From Acestrorhynchus altus (taxonomy: Eukaryota > Chordata > Actinopteri > Characiformes > Acestrorhynchidae), in contig CM067503.1 in NCBI GenBank assembly GCA_034509495.1, positions 24,738,316 through 24,802,315 on the forward strand: a stretch of DNA of 64,000 nt, given 5' to 3'. The position numbers and the translations under genes were made by a program. Shown piece after piece: positions 34,894 through 47,769 of the stretch; within the stretch, counting starts at the first letter, position 1, and each line of letters begins with the position of its first letter. The notes under the pieces are model-generated. The model did no database searches. It was not told where the DNA came from and saw only the letters and a list, made by a program, of their open reading frames with translations.

Positions 34894-35405
34894 ACTGATG
34901 AAGGAGGATCATGAAGATCCATGTGAAGAGTTTGCGAAGTAGAGTATTGATAACATGTGCAGCGTCAAATTTGTAGCTGTCAGATGTATCTTGTCATCCT
35001 TCTGTGTCATTTCACAGACAATGACAAGGAAAGTTGTTAGATGTAGATAATCTTATCTTCCTGTATTGGATAATTGAAGTGTTGCTGATCAGGCCATAAA
35101 TGGCCACAGCAACTTTAGTTTGGTGTAGGGGATTGTTTGTAGCATTTCTAAACGGCCACAGCAGCTTAAGATGAAGAGAGGTGCCTAGCAGATTTGGGAA
35201 TCCTATGATGTCGTATGTATAACCCCAGTTGTTATGTGCAGGATTTTGTCATCTTTCTGTGTTATTTAATCTCACTGTTATTTCACTCTTTCTATTTCTC
35301 TCACAAAGCAAAGCCCTGTATTGTTATTCTCTTGCTTCTTCCATTTCTTCTTCTTTTAATTTATTAATGTTGCTGAATCAATAACTCTCTATCAGTCTAT
35401 TTATT
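34894..35405. other. Non-coding interval, nothing recognised
   Basis: Contains a loose duplication around GGCCATAAATGGCCACAGCA (35091) and CGGCCACAGCAGC (35154). No gene. Confidence 0.35.
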
Positions 35406-35409
35406 TTAG

Positions 35410-35555
35410 CTGTTGTTCAAATATTTGTGCACAGATGTTTTTGGACACGTCTTCTGGGCAAAAGTTTGGGTATTTTAGTGAAATGTTTTGTTTTGGTCAA
35501 AAGTTTGTGGATAAATGTCGTGGGCAAAGGTTTGGGCACCCTACATTTTGGTCAA
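35410..35555. mobile_element. Possible decayed Tc1 terminal-repeat cluster
   Basis: GGGCAAAAGTTTGGGTATT (35457), GGTCAAAAGTTTGTGG (35495) and GGGCAAAGGTTTGGGCACCC (35522) repeat the GCAAAAGTTTGGGCACCC motif found at the ends of one fish Tc1 family. No transposase part is present. Confidence 0.4.
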
Positions 35556-35559
35556 ATGC

Positions 35560-35945
35560 TATTGTTTATTATTTTATTCTTTCTTTCTTTCACTATCTGT
35601 TTCTCACTCAGTTATTTCTTTCTTTCTCATTCGGTTATTTTACTCTTTCTCTTACTCACTTGTTTAATTTTTTCTTTCTCTCAGTTATTTCATTATTTCT
35701 TACACTGTCATTATTTCTCTCACTGTTTCTTTTGTACTCTCTTACTCTCCTTCAGTTGTCTCTCTTGCTCTCCATTTGCTCTCTTTCTTACTATTTTTTT
35801 TCTCTTATTATTCTACTCAGGTATTGCTCTCTCTCTCTTACTTTCATATTCAGTTTATATTTGCCTTGCTTTTACTCTTATTCTTATGTTATCACTTTTA
35901 ATCTTACCATTTGTTGTCTCTGTTATCTCTCAGTCTAAAACATTT
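35560..35945. repeat. Long polypyrimidine (TTTCTC/TTA-rich) tract
   Basis: About 380 bases of degenerate T/C-rich sequence. It alone creates the longest open frame of the window (178 codons, 35427-35963), rich in F, L, S and Y without any domain. Confidence 0.85.
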
Positions 35946-36855
35946 AAGTTACTGGATTTTTAGTTTTGTTTCTTTCTTTATATGAGGCTTTAAGCCACTG
36001 TGTGAATTAAGTAATTATTTCACTCTATATTTTAGGAATATGATTCAAAATGCATTTGTATAAAAAGTACATTATGTTGTTTTTGTCATTTTTTGCTGCA
36101 TTTTTAACTTAAAATTTCACTGTTTATCTGAAATAGCAATTAGTTGCAAACGTATATGGACAGATACTAAATCTGATTTTATTCATGTCAGATTAAATGT
36201 TTCACTCAGACAGCTCTTGATTTGAGCTGATTAAGATGATTATTTCTTTAATTACGTAAAGTGGGTGTCTGTGTGCCCGGCATATTGAGGACTGGTAGGT
36301 TTAATGTTGTCCAATTAGTTCCACCAGGTCCTGGTTGATGGAACCTCCAGCCTGATTACTGTGAGTGGAGGCAGTTTCCTGTCTGCAAGGTCACATATGG
36401 ATTCAGTAAGAGAGCGACTACTGTTCTCTCCTGCTCTCTCTCTCTCTCTCTCTCTCTACATCATAATTTGTTTTAAAATGTCTCTGTGTTTCTTACTTTC
36501 TCATTCTGTTAGTTCTCACTCTATTTAATTCACTTTCTTATTCTTATGTGGTTACTGTCCTTCTTGATCTCTAAAAGAAAAAAAGTCTTGAATTGTCACT
36601 CTATGTGTAATTAATATAATATATGACAGTTTACATTTTTGAATTATGTTTTGAATGATAATAGACTTCTCTACAATATTATAATTTTTGTGGATGCACT
36701 AGTATAGTACCAGCAAAATGGTACCATTGGTGACAGTAGGGGAAATCATCATTAGAAATTGACACTTTATCTAGAACAACTGGCAGATTTACATGATATA
36801 TTAAGAGTGAAAGATTGCAAGTGAAAATCATTCAAATTAATTAATCAAAATCAAT
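35946..36855. other. Non-coding interval with a short (CT)n tract
   Basis: CT repeat at about 36433-36458. Otherwise no named element. Confidence 0.4.
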
Positions 36856-36859
36856 CATT

Positions 36860-38282
36860 CATCATTCATTTTCTCCCTCAAATATCTACACACAATACCC
36901 CATGTTACAAAATGAGAAACGTTTGTTTGAAATTATAGCATATTTATTAAAAATAAAAATGCAGAAATATAACATGTACATAAGTATTCACAGCTTTTGC
37001 CATGACACTCAAATTGAGCTCAGGTGCATTTTGTTTGCACTGATCATCATTCAGATGGTTCTACAGCTTGATTGGACACCTGTGGCAAATTCAGTTAATT
37101 GGACATGATTTGGGAAGGCACACATCTGTTTATATAAGGTAGTAGTTGTAGACATAGTAGACACTGCATGTCAGCACAACCAAGCCATGGAGTCTAAGGA
37201 ACTGTCCGTAGACCTCTAAGACAGGATTGTATTGAGACACAGATCTGCGGTACATGAAAAATTCTGCTACATTGAAGGTCCCAATGCACCAGGACTCTTC
37301 ATAGAGCTGGCCTCCTAGAGTGATTTTGGTAGAAGTGCCTTATTCAGGGAGGTGAGCAAGAACCCAGTGGTCACTATAACAGGTCCAACATTGCTCTGTG
37401 AAGAAAGGAGAACCTTTCAGAAGCACAACCATTTCTGCAGCACTCCACCAGTCAGGCATGCATGTAGAGATGGAAGCCACTCCTTAGTAAACGGCACATG
37501 AAAACCCATGAGCTCAACTATCAGATCTTGAGAAACAAAAATATTGAACATTTTGGACTGAATGCCAGGCATCATGTCTGGAGAAAACCAGGCACTGCTC
37601 ATCTCCTAGCCAATACCATTCCTGCAGTGAAGCATGGTGGTGGCAGCATCATGCTATGGGGATGTTTTTCTGCAGCAGGAATTGAGAGAATAATCAGGGT
37701 CAAGGGAAAGATGACTGCAGCGATGTACAGAGACATCCTTGAAGATAGCCTGCTCCAGAGCACTCTGGACCTCAGACTGGGATGAAGGTTTAACTTCCAA
37801 CAGGAAAATGACCCTAAGCACACAGCGAAGATAACAAATGAGTGGCTTCGGGACAACTCTGTCAATGTCCTTGAGTGGCCCGCCCAGAACCCAGACTTAT
37901 CCTGAAGAATGGGAGAAACTTCCTGAAAAAAAGTGTGCCAAGCTTGTAGCATCATACTCAGAAAGACTTGAGGCTGAAATTGCTACCAAAGGTGCTTCAA
38001 TAAAGTATTGAACAAAGGCAGTGAATACATATGTACATGTATATTTTTGTGTTTTATTTTTATTTATTTTTTATAAATTTGCAAACTTTATATATAATTT
38101 TATAAATTTCTAACAAACATTTCACTTTGTTATTGTGGGGTATTGTGTGTAGAATTTTGAGAGGGAAAAATGATTGAATCCATTCTGAAACAAGGCTATA
38201 ATATAACAAAATGTGCAAAAAAAGTGAAGTACTGTGAATACTAATTTTAGTTCTTGTAATTTAGTATCCATGTATGGACTGT
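36860..38282 (+). mobile_element. Tc1-like transposon, sense orientation, degraded
   Basis: Same family as 10165-11303. Inverted-repeat text ACACAATACCCCA (36889) is mirrored by TGGGGTATTGTGTGTAGAA (38136). Between them lie the 5' leader (TGGACACCTGTGGCAAATTC, 37073), the transposase pseudogene and the 3' leader (AAAGTATTGAACAAAGGCAG). The first roughly 60 bases of the left repeat are missing or diverged, and the right end is disrupted by about 30 extra bases before GGACTGTA. Confidence 0.88.
37187..38011 (+). pseudogene. Tc1 transposase pseudogene
   Basis: A start-like ATG is followed by SKELSVDL, then an in-frame stop in the first helix-turn-helix. The central open part (37498-37785) has IEHFGLNARHHVWRKPG and KHGGGSIMLWGCFSAAG, the Tc1 core between the first and second catalytic acidic residues. 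The segment carrying the first Asp (usually SDET) is deleted. The second catalytic position reads QQENDPKH where the family has QQDNDPKH. The reading frame breaks again near 37785 and 37904, and the conserved third acidic region (NPIEHLW) is missing. The product would be about 340 residues if intact; this copy is dead. Confidence 0.88.
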
Positions 38283-38456
38283 ATGGGTGAACAATATGCT
38301 TAGATACCAACTATATTTACCTGCTACCTCAAATGAAATTCATGTTCTGTGTTAAGGGACCTTTATTGTTCAGAAAGTCCAACTGCAGTACTCATTTTAA
38401 GACAAATAAATGAACATTTATGGTGTGGATTATTAAAATGTAAGACTGTTGTTATT

Positions 38457-38489
<33 letters not shown>

Positions 38490-38960
38490 GTGAACAAATA
38501 TGCCAAACATTGTTGAGAGAGGAAGTGTAAGACTTGAGACTAGTGGTAAAAATTGACACATAGGCATAACAAAATCTGCTCTGGTGTTTGGTTACATTAA
38601 ATATGCTTTTGCAACAGCAAGGAAGGTTCTGAATAGCTAAGTTCAGTGTATTTAGTTTCAGCTGAGAAATGATTAGTGTGACTTTTTGAACAATAAGGGA
38701 TAATCATTTTAAATCAAAAATGAGTTTGAATGAGTAAACTATTTCTTTAAATACATTAAAAGTCATAGCTAATTGGTATTATTGCACTGTTTAATTTTTT
38801 TTACCAATGTGTTACTTTCTTACATTAAAATCTATAACCCTGTTCAGGCCTGGCATTAGTATGCATCCTAGGTGAAATGATCATAAGTGGCCAGATTTTA
38901 ATAGGGTATAGCTCTGGTCACTTAGATTAGCATAATATGCAGAAGGACACACATTTTGAG
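38283..38960. other. Non-coding interval with a short (CA)n tract
   Basis: CA repeat at 38459-38487; the rest is AT-rich and unrecognised. Confidence 0.45.
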
Positions 38961-39715
38961 TGTGAACTAGTCCCAGAGTTTACACCCAATCTGCACAAAT
39001 TTGGTATTAAATGAATTTGTTGGAATTTCTACACTGTTTATCACCCAGGTCCAGCCCAAAATTATTGGTAGAGCACATATATCAAAAATCACACACAGCT
39101 CTATCTCAGAAGTCATTTGTCCGATTGCTCTGAAACTTGTACACTTGTACACATAGACAGATGTTAAAGTTTGGTGGTACTGCATTGCTAGATGGTGCGA
39201 TAACTAGCAAAATGTGTGTGTGTGGGGGGGGTGTCTGTGAGTCGTATGGCAAGCTGTATGGTCATGAAACTTCAACAAATAACAGTCAGTCCCCTTATTT
39301 AGGTGCTCAAGTTCAGCCTGATTTGCCTTATGGTGTTACATATCTTACATATACAAGTCTTACATGTAAGTGTATGTGTATGACATAGATACAAAATTCT
39401 TTTTCCCTCCAATTACTTGCCTCATGCCCTACCAAAAAGCCTTAAGAACCATATAGCTCCACCCACTCAGATTTTTTAGCTAATTTGCATAATATGCCAA
39501 TTCACGCACATTTATGAGTGCATAATAGCCATAATAATGTTTGCCCAACCTGCAATTTGGTGTCAAACTAATCCTAAGACCCTGAAACAATCTGTCTGAT
39601 TGACATGAAAACTGGCATGGTACTACTACTATTGCTGTCCTGGTCCAATAGACTCTGTGAATCTGATATTTATTAAGAACAACATGGCTGCCATTCACCA
39701 ATAAGATTTTAGCAG
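38961..39715. other. Probable unclassified dispersed repeat
   Basis: Phrases such as GTCCGATTGCTCTGAAACTTG (39120), GCATAATATGCCAATTCACG (39487) and AACATGGCTGCCATTCACCAAT (39680) have the style of a fish repeat family. Its class and ends are not determinable here. Confidence 0.35.
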
Positions 39716-41575
39716 GTGCTTACATGTACACATGTAAAAGCTTGTACACAAGTAAAAACATGTACACAAACATCACATAATGTGGCTTCTGTTGTAGGGA
39801 TGGGTCACGTACTGATTTATTTGGCCTCATTGAGCTAATAAGAGCTTGGAGCCTGGGAGTTGCCTCTTGGAGCTATATTTGTTTTTTATAATTGTTATTT
39901 TCCTAATGAGGCAGAGTTAAGAAGGAGCTGCTAAAACTAAAATTTGTTTGTATTTTGGTGTCTTAAGAAGGTTACTGGGAAACAAACACAAAACCAGCTT
40001 TCTTACGCTGGTAAATCGCTAAGATTAATTGTTATCAGGAAATGCACCACAGGTCCAAGGTTTATGTTTATATTATTAATGCAGTCCCAGAGTTTATGTA
40101 AGATGTGTTTATATAAGAACACTAGCTCTTAGAGGGAGACATTCAGAAACGACTGCAGTTGATCTAAATATGAAGTTCTGAAATCAAATGAACAGAACAG
40201 AATAGTCTGTATACTGTGGGGGTGTTAGGAAAGCCCACTGTGGGGAAATTATCCCACAAATGAAATTAGACATTAGACACAACTTGTCAAACAGACAGCT
40301 TAATGAAGATTTATTCACAATAAAAAAGTTTTAAGAGTTTGTTCTCAGTTACTTTTTTTGCACAGGCTCCTTAGCCCTCGTTTAAACTTGGCTATTTTAA
40401 ACATTTTACTTGTTGTTGCAAGGTTACAGGCAAATAAGGTAGAGTGATACATAGATACATTCACAGTGTTGTTGTCAAGAGATTTTGACACACACATTGC
40501 CTGTCAAAAATTGTAGAAAAAAATGTAGTACCTAGACTCTTCTGTCCTAGTTCCTCAATACCTCCATGCACGTTTAAAGAAATTATACATCTTTTAAAAC
40601 TGACATTGTGAGTCAGGCCAGGAATACACATTGCAATTTTGGAAATCTAAAGCACTGTTGGTAACTCACAATGCATGTCTGAATTGCTTGATGTGTACTG
40701 ACAAAGCCTGTGTCAGCACACAATCACACTGTACAAAAGTAATTAGTTCAACACACACACACACAGAGACACAGATATGTTTTGACATTGAGTATTAAAA
40801 AGTGTTGAACCTAGCTAGCTACAAACCACACAACTAAATGAAACTATTATATTTCGCACCTTTTACAGTTTCAAATTAGCAAAAAAGGAAAAGGACCAGA
40901 AGCAAAACTGATACACAGCAAAACTTCAGTGTCACAGCTTATAAACACCTTCTGCAGCCAGCTATGTGGGCTACAAGGTTTATGTAAATATGTGCACATT
41001 TATGCATTGGACTGGATTTATGTACATTTTGGATGTATAAATAGAACTTGTGACTGTTATGAAGCAGTTTGAGGTTTTGGAATTGACTCGTTTTTCAGTC
41101 TTCTTATGAAGACAGAGGAGACTGTGTTTGCATTTCATGAGATGTCAGTTACATGTGCCAGTAATTTAACTATGCCATGATAAGCATAGTGTGACTAGGA
41201 CACCTTTAAAATATGTAGAATTGGACAAGAAAAAAAATGAGTGAGTGCTGTTCTCATTGGCTACTCCATATTGTGTCTAATTTAAAGCTGTACAGGTATT
41301 TCTTATAACTTCAGTTTGGACTGGGTGTGGTTACATTACTGTAATTTTAAGAGGTGGACAGATGTATGGGTCATGTGTGACATCACAACACAGTGAACCC
41401 AGAACAGTCTATTTTAGCAGCGTTCCTTCCATATATGATTTGAATGCACTGAAGAGTGAATAGTACACTTTAACAGTGTTTAAAGGTTTATTTGCTTTTC
41501 TGTGGTATGGTCCTTTGTGTAGAATTATTTGAAGTATTTGTGTGGAATTTGGCCCTTAAAATAACTTTTATCTGC
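39716..41575. other. Non-coding interval with a small Tc1-like scrap
   Basis: About 40868-40905, reading AAATTAGCAAAAAAGGAAAA then GGACCAGAAGCAAAA, resembles the terminal region of the 30.37-kb Tc1 family. The rest is AT-rich, without a gene. Confidence 0.35.
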
Positions 41576-41579
41576 TGAT

Positions 41580-41965
41580 TTCGTAAACAGCATGGCATTT
41601 GTTCATTCCGAATGTGACACCAGTATGAGGAGAGAGTCTGACGTGTTATAAGAGTGTGCTCCAGCTGTGATGTATTGGCTGGTTATTTGGCCTGGGCCTG
41701 CGGAACGCACAGGCATAAACGAAAGGTGCGCTGGCTCTCACCTCCTCAGGTTACGCTGGCAGGTATCCAGGTGTGATAAATGTCCCTCCGTCAGACAGAG
41801 AGAAAAAAGAGGGCAGGGAGGGACAAAAATCACAAGAACCAACAACAAAAAATGACATTAATATCCCCTGCCTGCTTTTGTGTTTTGAGAGAAAAATGTG
41901 AACTTTTCTGCAGGTGCATGTTATTTGACGTTGGCAGTAATGTGATCGGATGCTAACACGGAACA
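41580..41965. other. Candidate conserved non-coding block
   Basis: Repeat-free stretch with more CpG than its flanks and motifs such as GGTGTGATAAATGTCC and GACATTAATATCC. The open frames here have no domain. Composition-based call. Confidence 0.28.
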
Positions 41966-42611
<646 letters not shown>

Positions 42612-42870
42612 AGTGTTATTTGTATTGTTACATTTACATTAAGTCCATTTTAATTGCATCAGCCACTAAACAGATCTTGCAGTAATGGCCCTCACTGAGA
42701 AAATTGCAATCATCTGTCGGATGGCTGGCAGCATAATGGACAAACCTAATTAATCTAATCTCGTTGTGTTCCATTATAGCAGCACTTTATCATTTCAACA
42801 GATGGAGCATAAAGACACAAAGAACGCACTCCAGCAAAGGACAAACAGCTCCTGCTGCCCCACGACTACT
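42612..42870. other. Candidate conserved non-coding (enhancer-like) block
   Basis: Repeat-free DNA with TAATTGCATCAGCC (42651), a TAATTAATCTAAT core (42747-42759) and CATTATAGCAG. The dense homeodomain-like cores with little low-complexity sequence are the usual look of deeply conserved vertebrate enhancers. Conservation itself is untested. Confidence 0.4.
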
Positions 42871-43130
42871 GCTGCTTCTGGGTCAGTCTCTGTCTTCACA
42901 CACTATAAACATGCACTGTCACCTCACTGATTTGAGCGATATAGAGAAAGTTTGGGGGTGGGAAATGATTAAATAAACCACATCATTAATATCCTTTCAG
43001 AATATGCAGCCTAAAGTCATTATCTTTTAAACAAGAAAACAGAGATATATTGATACACCACCCACACTGTACAGCGTCTTCCACACTCTGGGACATTGCC
43101 TTTTACAACTCTTAAACAGTATTTTAGCAA

Positions 43131-43365
43131 AATCCAAATGAACATAAAGTCTGCAGTCAATTGCTGTGTTTACCTGTAAAACTCTATATAACATTAGAAT
43201 AAACCCCCCCCAAAAGCATAAAGTCAGTGGTCAGTGAGAGTGTTTATCTGCAAATTTCTATATAGCTTTTGAATGAACCCAAATAAACATGTCAGTGGTC
43301 AGTTAAAGAGAGTTTACCTGTAAAACTCTATATAACATTAGAATAAACACAAAGTCAGAATTAAA
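43131..43365. repeat. 70-74-bp tandem repeat, three copies
   Basis: Units beginning at 43169, 43243 and 43313 each read TTTA(C/T)CTG(T/C)AAA..CTATATA, followed by AAAGTCAGTGGTCAGT-type sequence. A partial unit precedes them. This is the reverse complement of the 71-bp unit at 17542-17690. Confidence 0.85.
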
Positions 43366-44917
43366 CATGACTTGTTGAATGGCAACTAGAAATACTGCCT
43401 TTTCCTATTGAGAGTACTGGGTGGGTAAAGGTTAAGCTAACAGTCACCTACAGCAATCAAAATGTTATTTGTTCAGTGAACCTATTTTACGCTATAGATA
43501 AACAGGTTTACAGATCATTCTCAAATATGCTAATACTTCTGTACAGAACTGTTGATATTCATACATGTGGACAGATAATTTAAGTACATAGTGTGTTTGT
43601 AGGTTTGTTTTACTTTTAGTAATAAACATTAAACTTTAGTATGTACATATATATGAATAAATATAATTGTATGTATGCATTGAATTGTCAATTAAAATTT
43701 GTTATCCATGTTTTGGTCATTTCCAGGGTATTTTAGCTCATTTGGGAAGCATTTATGGAGATACATTACACAGTATTATTTAATGGTGTGGCACATTACA
43801 TTTATAATATGTGTGTTATGGAAAGCCTCTAGGGGGCACATTACGTCCAATAAGGAGCAGTGAGTACAGTCTGGACACAGTTTGGTATGTTTAAAAGCTG
43901 TCCTGTGACCTCTTTCTTTCTGCTGTTGTATTAAATTACAGGCTTTCACCTGAAAGCAGACATGCATGCCACTGTACTGGCACATGTCTGTTTTAATGCC
44001 ATATTCATCAGCAGCATCTGTATCTTTTATGCACTGTTGAAATGCTGAAAGATTAAAGAGCTGAAAATATTGAAAGTAGCCACATTTAGCATCAATCAAA
44101 ACCAGTTAGTCAATACAAGTAAACAGTTGGCCTTAGAAAAAGTGCTGCTGGCCGATGTTGACATTACACTACATGTGGAAAAGCTCTGCTTTTGTAATCT
44201 GTAATTTTATAGTGTAATTCTTCTGTGTCATGAAAAATGTGCATTTCATAGTGAATTCTCAGTATAAAGATTTACCAGGTTTATATATCACTGGTTATGA
44301 GCCAACACAGTGTAACACAACACTAATTGTATTTACAAACAATTATGGTAAAATTTTAGGTTAGGGTATTTTAGGTTGCTAAAATTTTGACAAAAATGTT
44401 CTCAAATTGAATTCTATGTACAGATTGGGATGTTTGTGTCTGAAGTGCTTATATAGGTTTAAGGTGTTTCCTCCTTTCTTTCTGAGTGATGCATACTGAT
44501 CACTTATCGTCTGTCTCAAATGCAAAATATCTCCAAGCATGACTTCTGGGATTTTTTTTTTTTCTGTGAGTTGAAGCTGACCTGTTGCTTCACCTGCCCT
44601 TACTAACACCATTCCACATGTTGTTGTAGTTATGTTTGGGTTGAACCAATGTACATATAAATCAAATAAATTTGATTTGAGAACCTTAACTCATGAGATC
44701 ACTTTTACTTGTCTACTCATTAATACGTATAAGTAAACTGAGATACACAATCAATATCTAAACACTAGCCCAAACCCAAACTAACACAAACCCAGCCAAA
44801 GACCTCAAACATCTCAACCCATTGTTTTGTGTTGTAAAATATAGGATTAGAAGCAGATGGTCACCAGTTTGCATGATGGCATTGCATGATGCTGATTGGT
44901 GACTTGGTATGCTGAGG
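43366..44917. other. Non-coding interval, nothing recognised
   Basis: The 107-codon minus frame (43776-44099) has no recognisable domain. AT-rich overall. Confidence 0.4.
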
Positions 44918-44919
44918 TA

Positions 44920-45411
44920 CAGTACAGGCCAAAAGTTTGGACACACCTTCTCATTAAATGCGTTTTCTGTATTTTCATGACTATTGTAGATTCTCACTGA
45001 AGGCGTCAAAACTATGAGTGAACACACGTGGAGTTTTGTACTTAAGAAAAAAGGTGAAATAACTGAAAACATGTTTTATATTCTAGTTTCTTCAAAATAG
45101 CCTTTGCTCTGATTACTGCTTTGCACACTCTTGGCATTCTCTCAATGAGCCACCTCTGGGAACTCCTTCAAGACTGTTGGAAAACCATTTCAGGTGACCA
45201 CCTCTTGAAGCTCATTTAGAGAATTCCAAGAGTGTGTAAATTTGAAGAAACTAGAATATAAAACGTTTTCAGTTATTTCACATTTTTTTAAGTAACTCTA
45301 CGTGTTCATTTATAGTTTTGACGCCTTCAGTGAGAATCTACAATTTAAATAGTCATGAAAATACAGAAAACTGAGAATGAGAAAGTGTGTCCAAACTTTT
45401 GGCCTGTACTG
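44920..45411. mobile_element. Tc1 MITE with roughly 200-bp terminal inverted repeats
   Basis: Begins CAGTACAGGCCAAAAGTTTG and ends with its complement, CAAACTTTTGGCCTGTACTG. TA duplications flank at 44918-44919 and 45412-45413. The left arm (about 44920-45140) and right arm (about 45215-45411) match over nearly their whole length, including CACTGAAGGCGTCAAAACTAT and TTTATATTCTAGTTTCTTCA, with small indels. Only about 70 bases of centre remain. It is the two ends of a well-known fish Tc1 family with the transposase lost. Confidence 0.93.
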
Positions 45412-45413
45412 TA

Positions 45414-45795
45414 TATCAGGTGCATCTGTTGATTTAATGTGCATAAGACACTGTCCACATGGATCTGGACTTCTTTTTTTTTTAAGTGTTTTTGTCTACA
45501 ATTTTGGTCACTGGAAGGTGAAAACTCTACTTTCAGTGATTCGTGAATGTTTCTGTCCGAATCTCAAATAGCTCCGTACTCCCTATATAGTGAATTACAG
45601 AAGGCATAGAACTTCAATGTGTACATGCAGAGTGTGTACAAGTGTTTTAGTGGATGGAAATATTTTCAAAAGGAGGGAGGTGAAATCTCCATTTTTAAAA
45701 ACATTCAGATTAATGTGAATGGTTAAGTATATAAAGCTCTCTAGATGTTAGTGGTCATCAGTTTGCTGATTTGCCTGTTCAGTCACACCTGCTTC
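45414..45795. other. Non-coding interval, nothing recognised
   Basis: No named element. Confidence 0.35.
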
Positions 45796-45799
45796 CACT

Positions 45800-46285
45800 C
45801 ACCTAGTGATCAGACAGTTTAATATTGGCATGCTTTATTAATTCCACAGCCACCTTTAATGTGTTTTTGGGGATACTTTTCCTCCTGGAACGTCTAATTG
45901 TGTCCAGGTTTTAAGTGTATTGGTGATGGTTTGCTGAAGAATTGAAGGATTCCAACAAAGTTCTGCATTTTGTTATCCACTTTCTACAATGTACCAGTTC
46001 CAGAAAAACAGCTCTAGTGCATGATGCTACCTCCACCCTGGAGGTTAGCAGTTAGTTGTATTTAGGTATATTGCTACGTTTGAATGCCTTTGCTTTAGTC
46101 AAATGTATATTTGGCTATTGTGGTCAAATAACTCTATTTTTCCTGAAGGCTTTAATTCAGCTTGATTAGCAGCCTTTGTACTTAACTTACATGATGGTTG
46201 ACAGAAACACTGGTGTTCCATCAGCTTTCAGTTTATGCGAGGTCTGTGCCTGTTTGACATTTCTGTATTGAACCTTTTTACAATA
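45800..46285 (-). mobile_element. Tc1-like transposon relic
   Basis: The plus strand reads as a Tc1 transposase antisense. CATGATGCTACCTCCACC (about 46020) is the complement of the GGGSIM core, preceded by CCAGTTCCAGAAAAACAGC as in other antisense Tc1 copies. Ends not located. Confidence 0.6.
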
Positions 46286-46289
46286 TTCT

Positions 46290-46490
46290 TCTGTGTGTGA
46301 GTATGCATTGCTTTGTGTTGTGCTAGCATGAGGGGATGAGACACAACTGTGCTGCTGGAATTTTTAAACACTGTGTCCAGTCCATTTGCTCCATCTTGAC
46401 CACATTGTAGATCTAGAGGCAGAGGCTCGTCTGTTTCTACACCATTTGTTTAGGTCATCCTCTAGTCCAGTACAACTGCCCTACTTGTTT
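46290..46490. mobile_element. Fish non-autonomous DNA repeat (hairpin-type family)
   Basis: GTTGTGCTAGCATGAGGGGATGAGACACA, GTGCTGCTGGAATTTTTAAACAC and CACATTGTAGATCTAGAGGC follow the order of an abundant otophysan repeat also seen at 47.39-47.54 kb and 53.87-54.21 kb. Confidence 0.55.
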
Positions 46491-47385
46491 TACAGTTTGT
46501 TATAACACCCACTTCAGCTCAGCAGGGGCCTGTTAGTTAGTTCATTAGTTGGATCAGGTGTTCTGGAATTACTAGTTAGTGAACTATTCTCAGTCCAGCA
46601 GAGAGACTGATTGCATGTTACTTCTGATAACTGCAGAAAATTGGATCTTGTCAGTGATCAAGTCACTGCATTTACACACAAGTTATCAGATGTGATAAAT
46701 GAGAAAACTCTGGGTTTACCTGTGTCATGCAATAATTGTGTTTCTAATTATAAAATAGGCAATAATCTTACAGAGGAACATAAATAAGGTTGGAGGAAGG
46801 CAGAGTCACACAGGGTACCCAGATCAGAGCCAGCTGCAGCTTGTCTGGGGAATGGGGCATGGCCCCGGTAGACACCCAGCAGAGAGAGGGCTGCACAAAA
46901 ATAGAGAAAGCGTGACGCACACACATGGGAGTGAGAGCAACTCAGAAGGATTTGTTCGCACATCAAATCACACCAATGTCATTGTGTCATGAAAAATATA
47001 TTACTAATCACCAATTAGGCTGCTAGAGGCACATGTCAGTCTTTGTGTTCAGTCCTCATCAGTTTACCTTTTCTCTCCACCATGCATGCTCAGGAGGTCC
47101 CTTTCTGTCCCACCTGTTGTCCCAAGGTGTGACACATTTATGGAGTGTGGAGCATGAAGCGAGTGGCAGACTCATGTCTGCTCACCACCCCACTGTCACA
47201 GCATCCATGTGCTGAGAAAACTGAAGAATTCATTTTCACTTGCATACATAAGCCAAGAAATCTGATGAGAAAAACAGCTCTCTTTCTAGGCCTGAATCCG
47301 ATCTAAGAAATCAGAGTATGCTCTTGACACAACAGCTTGATTAATCAGATATATTTGATTATAGTCGGATAATTGAGTGCATGTA
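46491..47385. other. Non-coding interval; possible unnamed repeats
   Basis: Segments near 46560-46700 and 47240-47370 have a MITE-like style. The part at 47020-47215 is unique and moderately GC-rich. No gene. Confidence 0.3.
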
Positions 47386-47389
47386 AACA

Positions 47390-47550
47390 TAGTCACTGAG
47401 CTGTTTGCAAACTCCAGCAGCATTTCTGTATCTGATCCACTCATGCCAACACAACACAATAACAAACCACCACCTTGTCCATGTTGCTGCAGTGCCAACC
47501 ACCCAAATAATACCTGTCATGTGGTGGTCCTGTAGGGTCCATGGTAAACA
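47390..47550 (+). mobile_element. Fish non-autonomous DNA repeat, second copy
   Basis: AACTCCAGCAGCATTTCTG, TGATCCACTCATGCCAACACAACAC and CCACCCAAATAATACCTGTC, ending TGTGGTGGTCCTGTAGGGTC, match the 53.87-54.21-kb repeat in order. Confidence 0.65.
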
Positions 47551-47769
47551 GAGCAGAAGAAAGGGAATGTACGAACAAAGTAGTTTTAATGAAGTTGCTT
47601 GTTAGTGTGTATATGTTCACTGTCAGAACACTACCATGTATTTGTTATTTTTCCTTTTAACATTTGATTTGACACTAATGACAAATAGATGACAGTAGAT
47701 TCACTTTACAGTTGAACAGAGTTCAAATGTTTATTTCTGCTACAAACTTAACATTTTGGGCATATGAGA

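Noticed and set aside
35427..35963. Longest open frames of the window (178 and 167 codons), hydrophobic and possibly membrane-like
   Set aside because: They are the translation of a T/C-only tract; two overlapping frames give the same F/L/S/Y-rich text and no domain is visible.
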